The position numbers were made by a program, and so were the translations under genes. Of a stretch of 64,000 nt of DNA, positions 1 to 10,136 are shown one piece after another (the first letter of the stretch is position 1; every line of letters starts with the position of its first letter). Where the stretch lies: positions 83,768-147,767 of the forward strand of contig MVBO01000008.1 in assembly GCA_002261195.1 (NCBI GenBank). Reading direction: 5' to 3'. The notes below the pieces were generated by a model. The model saw only the letters and a program-made list of their open reading frames with translations. It was not told the DNA's origin and ran no database searches. This stretch comes from Bifiguratus adelaidae. Taxonomy: Eukaryota; Mucoromycota; Endogonomycetes; Endogonales.

Positions 1-290
1 CGCTTCATTCCACACCTCCACAACATCTACCATTCGCTTTTCAACCCACGGGACAGAATACGCCCGTTCCACTTGATCAGACCCAATATGCCCATCACCA
101 TTCCCATGCTGGCTTACCAGCCTACGACAATGTCAATCAGAATCACAAACGGCGATTTACACCGCCAGATGTTCAATTTCTGGGAAGGACCTTCAGTCTT
201 CCAAACACCTTTGGGACAGCCATGAGCATTGATTCCCATCACGAACCTCCGGTGAAACGGAATCGTAGAGGCAAGGAAGATGGGCCATAG
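1..290 (+). CDS. C-terminal end of an unidentified hydrophilic protein (5' end outside window)
   Basis: An open frame runs from base 3 to a TAG at 288-290 and enters the window already open, so only the last 95 residues are visible. They are rich in Pro, Gln, His and Asn, with a basic tail containing KRNRRGK just before the stop. That composition resembles the disordered tail of a fungal transcription factor or other nuclear protein, and the basic run could be a nuclear localisation signal. No folded domain can be seen, so no function is assigned. It points towards the chitin synthase gene downstream, in the same direction. Confidence 0.6.
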   Translation, partial: LHSTPPQHLPFAFQPTGQNTPVPLDQTQYAHHHSHAGLPAYDNVNQNHKRRFTPPDVQFLGRTFSLPNTFGTAMSIDSHHEPPVKRNRRGKEDGP

Positions 291-630
291 CAGGTAATTC
301 TTGGTAGCACATTCTACGGGTTGGATTCAAAACTATCGTCATGTATCATAAGGTTCAAACTTATCATCCCCAATACACGCATGTGTTCACATCCATCCTT
401 TCGGCGCCTTTTTTGCCACGCGTATCCTCCTCAACTCCTGGATTCCACCTCCTCTTGGCCTTTCGCGTCTACCGACGCCTCCTTGATTTAGACAAATGAG
501 GCTACGAATATGACAGGGAGTATAGGTATCTTGAGGAGTCAGGAGGACGAAGCAGGTTCAAAGGGGATCTTGAGGACCCTCGGTACCCCAACATCCCTTT
601 CACTTATTCGCGTTCCGCCTATACAACCCC
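291..630. other. Intergenic stretch upstream of the broken chitin synthase
   Basis: About 340 bases between the stop of the first gene and the first plausible start of the chitin synthase gene. A hydrophilic frame open from about 500 to 670 (frame 2) reads like coding sequence and may belong to the original N-terminus of the chitin synthase, out of frame with the rest. Nothing else is recognised. Confidence 0.3.
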
Positions 631-3600
631 ATGGTTTCTGGAACCTATAGTCGACACTCCTCGCGACAGAGTGATGGCACCGTGCATAGTTGGCGGTCCG
701 AACGAACGCGAAAGAGTCATCGGCCATACAAGCGGTCCGAGGGATCGGCTTCGACTGCCTCGAAGCAATTGGCGAGTGAGGATGATATGCAATGGGGATC
801 TTATCGACGGCATTTACGAGGAAGCAAACAGTCGAATGGATGGAGTTTGGGAACATTGCCTGTTCATGAGGATGAACGAGGGATTGGGTACAAGCAGTGT
901 TGGAGAGGATTCGTCATGGCTGTCACTCGTCGTTTTCCAAGTTTTTGTCTAAAGACCCTAGGTAATGGATCTGGCATACCTAATGGCCTTATTATTGATT
1001 GACACCTTTTAGGATTGCATGATGTACGATCGCAGCAAGCGTGGAGGGAAAAGATGGCACTCATTGCCATCATCCTACTCTTGTCCACCATTGTCGGATT
1101 TTTCACTTTTGGTCCACAGCCCGTCATATGTCCGGCGCCAACCTACGCTTCAAAGCAGAACATGTCACTCATGGCTACCTGGTCATCCATGGGTACGCAT
1201 ACATGTTGGCTGGATGGCAGGGACATCCATCCGTACTCATTGGACCCAACAAGACGGACATAGGAAACCCACTCTATTCACCTTTCAACGCAAGCGGCAT
1301 GGACGCCTCATTACTCTTTCAGAAAGTAAATGAACAATGCCTCGATATCATCACACCCAAACCGGGCATGAACGTGAATCAGAATGGCAACCGGTTGCCC
1401 ACCTATTTTCCCTGCGCTCTGTACGATCCCATACAGGGTATACCTCCAGCCCTTCACGATTACTTTAATTACACTGGATGTCATTTATCGGATAAGGCTC
1501 GGGAAGCTTATTACGGCATGAAATGGAACGGCGTCAAGGACAAGGATAGCCATCTTGTCCGGGGGTTACAAATCTTTTACACGTGGGCGGATCTTGCCAA
1601 CACCACCAATCTAGTCGTCTTCAATGGGTAGGTCAATGTACTCATGAGAGCGGAAAAATACTGATACTTGATAGCGATGTTCTCAATATTGCCTTGCTAC
1701 GTGTATTACCACTAGACTTGCTTCAAGTGCCCAGTGGGGGACTCATTGAGAAATTGCTCGCTTTCAACAGCTCTGAATTCTATGCAGGCACCGATATCAC
1801 GCACATGGCTTTCTCTAGTCGTTCCTCAAATACAAGTATGCTCAAGGAGGCACAATGCTTGACCGACATCATCAAGGTTGGCGTCATTGATACAAATACA
1901 ATAGGGTGTATCACAGCGGATATTGTGCTCTATCTGTGTCTCATTATCATTCTCGGGATGATTGTCATCAAATTTGCCTGTGCTGTGATATTTGGATGGT
2001 TTCTGTCATGGCAATTGGGCAATTTCCGCAACGAAGATCGCTCCTACAAGGAACTCATGCGACGAGCGGGTGAGATTGAGAATTGGACAAGTGAGATCAA
2101 CCGGCCGGCTTCTGCCATTCGACCTGGATTGCGGGAACGTAAATCGATTTTACCACAAACATCCCGCTTCACGACACCCGATTGGGGATCACCGCAGTTT
2201 GGTGTAAGCAGAGGGCGTCAATCACAGCTCAGCAGTCCAAGGTGAGCATTCGTGAAGACGAATAAATTTTCTTTGATGCTGAATGTGCCAATTCTGTAGC
2301 AACATCATGTCGAGCCTGTTTTTATCACCGACGATGACGTACAATATGGACGGACACGACTATGGCAGAGGCAACCTCCTCGACCTTCACGGCATATCCA
2401 CACGCTCATCGTACACGTCCTTGTCAGGAAGCCACCGGGCCGCCGAAACCACCTGCCCGTTTCTGAATCGCCATCGATGTCGTTTCTGAATCGCCTCCAG
2501 AGACATTACCCTTCGATTTTGACCCAATGCACACCATTTGCCTTGTAACCTGCTACTCGGAGGGCCTAGATAGCATTCGCACGACGCTGGATTCCGTAGC
2601 CACTTCCGAATATCCAAACTCACACAAGCTGATTCTCGTGGTCGCGGATGGCATTATTACCGGCAAAGGCAACGAGCTATCCACACCGGATATATGTCTC
2701 TCCATGATGAAAGATTTTGTGGTTGACCCCGACGATGTATTGTCTTACTCTTACGTTGCAATTGCGGATGGACAGAAACGACTCAACATGGCGAAGGTGT
2801 ATGGTGGATTTTACAGGTACGACAAACACACAGTGGATCGAAGTAAGCAACAACGAGTCCCCATGATCACCATTGTGAAATGTGGAGGACCAGTGGAAGT
2901 GGACGACCCAAAACCTGGTAATCGGGGGAAGAGAGACTCGCAAATCATCTTGATGAGCTTTCTTCAAAAAGTTATGTTTGACGAGCGTATGACAATGCTG
3001 GAGTATGATCTTTTCAACATGATTTGGCGATTAACGGGGCGACCTCCGGACTGTTTTGAGTTAATATTAATGGTAGGGGAAGGCAATACATTACTCAATG
3101 GGCTTTTTAACAGCAATCTTGTAGGTGGATGCGGACACGAAAATCTATCCAGATTCCTTGTCTCGTTTGGTATCCTGTATGGCCCATGATCCAGAGATTA
3201 TGGGATTATGCAGTGAAACCAAGATTGGCAACAAGACGGATAGTTGGGTGACCATGATCCAAGGTAGGCACGCGCAAAAACCGGTCAATAGCATGCTCAG
3301 TGTCTTTTGCCCTGGAGTGTTTGAGTATTACATCTAGCATCATCAAGCGAAGGCATTTGAATCCATCTTTGGGGGCGTCACTTGTCTACCTGGATGCTTT
3401 TGCATGTATCGCATTAAAGCCCCCAAAGGACCAAAAGGCTATTGGGTACCCAATTTTGGTCAATCCAGACGTAGTGGAGCATTATTCCGAATACGTCGTC
3501 AACACGCTGCACCGCAAAAACCTACTGTTACTAGGGGAAGATCGATATCTGTCTACTTTGATGCTCAAGGCATTTCCAAAGCGAAAAATGATGTTTGTGC

Positions 3601-4547
3601 CTCAGGCGGTGTGCAAGACCGTCGTTCCAGACACATTTCAAGTATTGCTGTCACAGCGTCGGCGATGGATCAATTCAACAGTCCACAAACTTTTGGAACT
3701 TGTGCTAGTACGCGACCTATGGTGAGTGATATTGCAGGTTGGAAAGAGTTGTGCAATGCTAACTCTTTTGCAGTGGCACCTTTTGCTTTTCAATGCAATT
3801 CATTGTCTTTATGGAGCTCTTGGGTACATTTGTTCTACCCGCCGCCCTTACCTTCACTACCATTCTCATCATTATGGCTTGCCTTGGTAAACCAGCCGTG
3901 ATACCCTTATTGTTCCTGGCGGTTGTGCTCGGCTTACCAGCGATCCTCATCGTCATGACCAGTCGCAAATTGATTTACATTGGGTGGATGATAATTTACC
4001 TCGTCAGCTTACCCATTTGGAATCTGGTCTTGCCCGCCTATGCATTTTGGCATTTCGACGACTTCAGTTTGGGTGAAACACGGCAAGTCGACGGTGAGGT
4101 AGGCGAAAAGTCGCATGGAGACAAGCGTGGCGAATTTGATCCGTCAGGCATCATCATGAAGCGATGGGAGGACTTCGAAAGGGAACGACGCAAGCTTGAA
4201 GCGGAAGATGAGCAGCAGATTGACCTTGCTGAAGCCGACTTGGCAGAATTGCGATACAGTTATCAGTATTCTCCCTCATGCTATACAAAAGCGCGATCGA
4301 TGAGGTAAGCGGCGAGGTCTCGATACCATGAACAGCCATTGAACAATTCTCTAGTCCTCCGTTGTCCGCCTACTCTCACGCTCTTCCCCATCAGCCCGTT
4401 ATAACACTGAGTCAAGCTTCTAGTGAAGCTCCCATTCCCCATCATCTCGAGTCTGTAGATGAGGAGTACACTGATATCTCAGACATGCATACGCTTGTTG
4501 TGCAAGGAAGCGGCGAGGAGCAAGAGAGCGATGAGGACTTTCATTAG
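631..4547 (+). pseudogene. Class IV (Chs3-type) chitin synthase, degenerate copy
   Basis: All parts of a class IV chitin synthase are present in order: an N-terminal basic region and first membrane helix (QQAWREK then a hydrophobic run near 1060-1130), the middle domain ending in a second helix near 1920-2010, the catalytic glycosyltransferase with LVTCYSEG (about 2545), VDADTK (3125), EDRYL (about 3537), QRRRW (about 3655), and a C-terminal membrane cluster (3793-4070). Proposed exons are 631-961, 1013-1627, 1675-2241, 2300-3072, 3125-3263, 3318-3721, 3774-4304 and 4355-4547, all with normal splice sites. The coding frame is broken at least four times: a shift near 1128-1136, a 23-bp tandem duplication at 2459-2495, an in-frame TAG at 3335-3337 (Ser in the paralogue), and one extra A in the run at 3452-3453. 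Intact introns suggest recent decay; sequencing error cannot be excluded. Start uncertain. Confidence 0.85.
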
Positions 4548-4612
4548 CCGAAAGAAACAAGATTGTATGTTTACCGTGTAATGTACAGCGTTGATGTTTT
4601 CATGTACTCGGC

Positions 4613-5407
4613 CTACAGTTTGGCCTTGAGTTGATCGCTCGGGACATACCAGACCATTTCGTATTCCTTATGCTTGAACCCACACTTTTCATAAAAGGGG
4701 ATATTCTAGGCGGCGTCGATGAGCACAGCGTTCATATTCGGACTTCACGTTCACTCACCTTGTCGGAGCAATCCAAGATCACTGCAAAGCCGGATTGCAT
4801 GAGTATGCGTCTACGGCATGAATTTCGGTACCTACCTTTGTAGACGCCTGCCTGGGTTCCAATGTACTTTAGCGCTTGAATGACGCGTAGTCCAAGCTTC
4901 TTGCCCTGTTGATTGGCATCCACGGCGATATCCTCAATATGTCCAACCTTGAGCCAAATGAGCATCAACGCATTCTTATAAGCGAGGACGGGATCTTACC
5001 AATCCGTTATGATGCACAAACTTGCGTTCGATAAAGATCGTGCCGGCACCCACGACACGAGAGGATGGATCAGTAATCACAATCGTAAAGTCTAGGCGTC
5101 ACGGGTGAAAGCAGGGTCAATGCGAGCATCAATGATAGCTCCAATGGGCTTACATTCATGATTATGCTTCTTCATGTAGTCGAATCGATCTATCAAACGG
5201 TATGAGGACCAGCTCCACCAGCGCATCTAACCCACCATTCCAGTCCTCACGCGAATGTTGACCGACTTCGGTCAAGACTTGCAAAGTCTGCAAGAACCCA
5301 CGTTCATAGTCGCCTCGACTCAAAGGCCGTACTTTGTAGCCAGACGGAAGTGCAGCCTGTACTTCAGGTGAAATGAAGCGCGTGTCAAACAGGAGTTCGT
5401 CGCTCAT
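4613..5407 (-). CDS. GNA1: Glucosamine-6-phosphate N-acetyltransferase
   Basis: This enzyme transfers acetyl from acetyl-CoA to glucosamine-6-phosphate, a step of UDP-GlcNAc synthesis in the cytosol. Six exons (5236-5407, 5154-5189, 5000-5091, 4836-4947, 4759-4781, 4613-4705) give 175 residues, close to the usual 150-190. The GNAT core is clear: TIVITDPSSRVVGAGTIF, the pyrophosphate-binding loop region VDANQQGKKLG, VILDC and the end motif FYEKCGF. The start at 5405-5407 (MSDELLFD) is preferred over an upstream in-frame Met at 5446 because conserved sequence begins there. It converges with the chitin synthase gene, whose stop lies 65 bp away, so a precursor gene and a consumer gene share a terminator region. 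Confidence is high for identity and good for exon borders. Confidence 0.93.
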
Positions 5408-5497
5408 GAGTGTTCTCAAAAGTAAGGGGTGTTCAAAATAGCCCAAAGCGGTAAGTGAAGCTTAATAGACTAGGGAGCGATACTTTGACACAAAGGT

Positions 5498-8226
5498 TTA
5501 TTCGGCTTCAAATCGAGCAGTGAGCGTTGCCAAGTCAACATCGACGAGTCTGACACGCACGACATCGCCAATGGAATGTATACCTTTCAATTGGCCACCA
5601 ATAGCCAATTCCTCAATCGTGCCATGGACACGATCTTCCGACGCTCTTTCGACGCGAAACGTCCAAAGGCCCTGGTAACCATCGAGCTTGTACCGACGCA
5701 AGAGTTCAAGTACCCACCATCGATCGCATTGCTGCTCGATGCGGTTCAATTCCTTCTCGCGTTGTTGTACGGCTGGGCCCATGACATCGATCCATTGCTT
5801 TGAGAAAGGGAGACCCTCGTTCAATAAGGATGCTTTGATATTCCAATGCGACAGTAGATCGAGGTAGCGTCGCAGGGGAGAGGTAACTTTGACGTAGCCA
5901 TCATGGATGCCCAAAGCCCAATGCATAGACGCGAACGTGGATACAGCGGCAGGATGCATGAGGGGTAGAAGTTGCGCCGCCTGAACTGCGCTGATCCCGC
6001 TGGTATTGTTGGCCAAGGCTCGCTGCACGTTGCCTTCCAGCGACGGTGCGGGTTGGACCCGATATGGCATCGGTATATTGCGTTCCTTGGCGAATTGAGC
6101 GCATACTCGACCCGCAATCACCATCATTTCAGCAACCATTACATGCGCCGGTGAGCTGCTACCATTCGAGGCGAAAACAGAGATGGATGGAAGGATGCGT
6201 TGAAAATGAGGCATGTTTGATATAGGGGTTAATTCCAAAGGTCGCGGTGCAACGGTCACATTGGCCGTAAGCCGGTTGAAGGCAACACCTCCCTCCGCTT
6301 CTCGAATTTTTTGATGAGTGATTGCGATAGATTGCAGCTGTATCAGGTCCTTGCAAGCCTCGTCTGGTAATGGGGTCACATCCTGAGGGTTGTGCTTCGT
6401 CCGAATAAGTAATCCATCATCTTGTGTGTGTTGATACTCTGTGATTGACTCGTCGCCTCCGGACACTCCCAGACTTTTATCTACTTGGTCATAGGTCAGT
6501 CGTTGCACGTTCCGAACGATCCCAGGGCCGATGCGATAATCATTAATGGAGCCATCTTCTGCTAGACAGAAAGAGAATGTCATGGTAAACTGTTTCGATT
6601 GACTTGTGGACCCTAGACTAATGTTTTGTTGCGTAAGGGCTGTAGGCAACATGGAAACATTCAGTTGAGGTAGATAGAGGGTTTGCACCCGAGCGTTGGC
6701 AATGCGCGCCAGATTGTGACCCGGTGGTATATAGGCGGTAGGATCTGCCACATGTACATGGACCCATGTGTTATTTCCTTGTTGATCAATCGATATGGCG
6801 TCGTCAATTTCGTTGGCACTTGCATCATCGATCGCATAGGCTGGAAGATGTCCAAAGTCCCGGCGAATGTTTATACAATTATCCGCCTCATAAAAGTCTG
6901 CCTTGTCCTCCCCTCGATGTAAAAACATCGAGGCGGCTTTCGACATGGTGCGATTGTGCTCGGCGGCTGTGGGTGTCATTAAATGATGGGCGAGCGCGTT
7001 TGGATGCTGTCGCAATGGAGTGTTATCCCATGGAGTCCATAGTCCGAGGTCACGTAAAAATTGGGCTGCCACATCGCGATTGAGTTCGTATTGACGGTAA
7101 AAGCCAGTGGCCTTCAAGATGGCCGAAACAAAGACTTCATATTGCGTTGCGTCTGCCTCAGTAGGTAGCGAAGCGTATCGTCGTATCATGTTGAGAAACA
7201 CCTCATCTTTGCCTTTGAATTCGGAAAATGGTTCCATGGTCGCCTCTCCCTTCAGAATTCCGAATTTGTCGACATGCTGCTCGCGGAACTTCAACATCGT
7301 GTTTGCCTTGTCAACGAACGATGTAAATGGTCCATCCTTGAACCGAATCCATTCCTTGATGAGTGAGGCCATGTTTGCTTCATCCTGCGGGCGTAAGGTA
7401 AATTCTCCATTGATGCAGACAAGTGGAGAAGGAATGAAATGAAGATCGTCCTTTTCAAGATGCAAATGGGCCGCATAGATCTCTGTTGGTGTCAGCTCGA
7501 CTTTGCCATGTACATGCTCAGCAACCTGTCTGGCCGTCACTTTGCAATCACCCTCCTCGCCTTCGCGTTGATGCTTGTCCCAAAAGTAGACGTAAGCCTT
7601 CTCGTATTTGATGAAATTGGCGGATCGAGTCTGCTCAGCAGCTCGAACGAATTCGTCGATCGGTCGACGAAACCCTTTGAGTGCATCTACACTGTTCAAA
7701 GTGATCGGCTCAGGCAGCGCACGCTGTGTCGACGTGAGGTTTGCAAAATCCGGAACATGATAGGCAACTCGATCAATGTTGAATGTCAATGCGCGTCCGG
7801 TCCGAGAAACAATGGTGATCTTTCGACTATCGCTCAACGGCTGCCATACTATCCCAGTAAACGTCTTTCCGCGACTGCAAAGATAGAATATCAGAAGCCA
7901 TGAAAGGAACAAAGTGATACTCACAGATGCACTTCGGCAAAGTCGCCTGTGCGAAAAGTAGGTAACTTTGCTCGCCAGCCTTCCTCAAACTCGGTGTCTG
8001 TCGCATTGACTGCTTCGTCCAAGAGCGTCACCGACGAGTAACGTTGCCGTTGATCGGGTATAGATTGCCTGTGAGAATAATACTGTAACTGCGACCAACT
8101 GCTTCGATCAAACAAGCTTTTTGAGTAGATTCGCGCTTCAATAGTCAACCATCGCCGAGCAAGAAGCGTCTGTACTCTCTGTTGACATGTATGACATACA
8201 AAGGATCTATGCACTCGCCAGAGCAT
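5498..8226 (-). CDS. RNase II/RNB-family 3'-5' exoribonuclease, probably mitochondrial (DSS1-like)
   Basis: Two exons (7925-8226, 5498-7874) encode 892 residues. The N-terminus (MLWRVHRSFVCHTCQQ, then many Arg and few acids) looks like a mitochondrial presequence. The RNB catalytic domain is unmistakable: DDASANEIDDAIS at about residue 455 supplies the metal-binding aspartates, and SPLRRYLDLLSHW is the distal RNB signature. There is no PIN or CSD array of Dis3 type, and the size fits the mitochondrial degradosome nuclease DSS1, which degrades RNA with the SUV3 helicase. The start codon lies only 7 bp downstream of the stop codon of the next gene on the same strand. The DSS1 assignment is inferred from presequence and layout; RNB family membership is seen directly. 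Confidence 0.88.
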
Positions 8227-8233
8227 TCAAAGA

Positions 8234-9716
8234 TTACACACCAAATTTGTCGACCCACCATTCCACATCAAGATCTGAAGCCATTTGGGCGATAGCTTTG
8301 GCACACAGAAAAGCTCTAGGCATACCTTGACCGGTGTATCCAGCACAGATATAGATGCCACTGTCTTTGTCTGCTGCTTTCAGTTGGCCAACGTATGGAA
8401 GGCGACGGTCTTCGGGTGCGAATCCCATGATGCCTGCCCATTCATGAGTCGGTTCGAGCGTCTCGCCCAATAGAGAACCATCGCGCACTCTTGGAAATCG
8501 TTTAGGAAGATACTGTCGCAAAGCATCGCCAATAAGTGGCACCAGCTCCGCATCATTGGCTACATTGTACTCCATGTCGGGCAAATGTATGTTGCGCATG
8601 CCGCCGAAAATGACGTCTCCATTGGGTCGCTGGGAATAGTATTCATAGCCAGCATTTGCAGATACGGCGCAATTAATGAGACGCTCTTGTTCTGAAATCG
8701 GGCGTAGAGAAATGACTTGGTTGCGGACTGGAGTAATCTTGATCTTAGCAGCCTTGGTCATGCCATCCTCTGTGGGAACTGGCTGCGTAGTATTATAGCC
8801 AGAAGGCAATATATGTTCCGTCCATGCATTCGTTGCTAGGATAACCTTGGTTGCTGAGATGTTGCCGCGAGACGTTTGTACGTTGTAGGTCCGGGTGTCT
8901 TCTAATGATCGCTCAATCTTATTCACCGGTGTATGTGTAAAAATTTGTACATTTCTTTTCGGCGAGTCCAGTATGGACACTTCCGATGGATCCAATTGAC
9001 TAGTAGCAGTTGCGCGCTTCAAGATCTCCCGCGTTAGTGTAAAGACAAACTTTGCGGCCCAGAAGATGACGACCCCTGGGACCTGGAGTCCACCCGTGCA
9101 CGTCTCGGGGTTGATGCCGATGAGTTGCTCCAATTCCTCCGGTTTCAAGAATTTGACACCTTCAGCGAAGCCACATTCCTGCAGTGCAGCAAGATCGTCC
9201 AAGCCCTCCTCCCGCTGCTCTTGATCCTTGAAGATCAACATGCCGCCCTGAGGCATAACCCGAAATTGTGGATCATGGGATCCTCCATCCGTGTCGGCAT
9301 ACGTTTCAATGATATGTTGCATCTGACGGACGCACTCTTGCTCAAATTTGAGCAGAGAGCGTGCCGTACTCACTCCGTATTGATTGATGGAGGATCGAAA
9401 GCCCTCGTTGAGTCCCGGCCAGCATATTCCACCTAGAAGGCGTAAGTAGGAGTGCCAGCACAATGACCTTTGTCTGCTTACCGTTTCGACCCGTAGCACC
9501 ACTGGAAATTCCTCTAGCTTCCAATAGTACAATCTTGTCTTCAGGCCGAAACTGCTGTAACCAGTACAGAGCGCTCATTCCAGTGATACCTCCGCCAACA
9601 ACCACGACATCAGCTTCACATGGCAAACTATGTGTCGGTTCTTGTTGATACGGTGCATCTTGAAGCCAATAGGAGCAGGTGCTCGGGTTCACTGGCAGCG
9701 TGTTCACTGGAGCCAT
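8234..9716 (-). CDS. FAD-dependent oxidoreductase, DAO (glycine/D-amino acid oxidase) family
   Basis: Exons 9482-9716 and 8234-9432 give 477 residues. A Rossmann dinucleotide motif (VVVVGGGITGMSALYWL) at about residue 33 is followed by the LLEAR turn, then SGATGRNGG, which is typical of the fungal DAO-type proteins of unknown substrate. The C-terminal region has an FAD-contacting stretch GYTGQGM near residue 450. The family oxidises amines or amino acids with release of hydrogen peroxide; the substrate cannot be read from the sequence. No peroxisomal SKL tail is present. The start at 9714-9716 is chosen because an upstream extension to 9824 is not conserved-looking. Two CACGTG sites lie within 70 bp upstream. 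Confidence 0.88.
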
Positions 9717-10136
9717 AAGATGTTCACTAGAACACGTGCGTGGGAACCCAAAGGAGATTAAAGGACCTCCGATCGGGTCACGTGCCAAAGCTTCGGTTCG
9801 GCTCGGATGCGCGGATGGGAGCAAGTTATCGAGTCATGCAGAACAAGCTTTCGTCATTCTACAAGTCCATCCACAGCATATAAGCATCCTCCGCTCCACA
9901 CCAACGGCAAGCGTTGCTTCAATGCTTGTGTGTGTGTTTATGGTAAATGTTTAAACTGTCCACTATCAAAGAATTAATTCATTAACAGATAACATCTTGC
10001 TTGGGCGTTTTGGCTCAATTGACTCTCTCTCTCTCTCTCTGTGCCATGGGATAGGGCGATGGGGCTGTTGACTTACATACTGCCCTAGTGCATTGTAGAG
10101 GTACTCGAGTATATCTGGAACTCTAATTTTTGCGCC
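9717..10136. promoter_or_regulatory. Divergent promoter region with two CACGTG boxes and a (CT) tract
   Basis: About 420 bp separate the divergently read FAD oxidoreductase (minus) and Zn2Cys6 factor (plus). CACGTG occurs at 9733-9738 and 9779-9784; the second sits in GTCACGTGCC, a ten-base string found again at 60292-60301. Such E-boxes are bound by Cbf1/Pho4-type bHLH factors in fungi. A pure (CT)9 tract lies at about 10023-10040, close to the Zn2Cys6 start, where pyrimidine tracts are common in fungal promoters. Function is inferred from motif and position only. Confidence 0.4.

Noticed and set aside
8234-9716. A two-gene metabolic cluster of the FAD oxidoreductase with the neighbouring Zn2Cys6 factor
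   Set aside because: Shared promoter region alone is weak; no transporter or further enzymes accompany them and the flanks are housekeeping genes.
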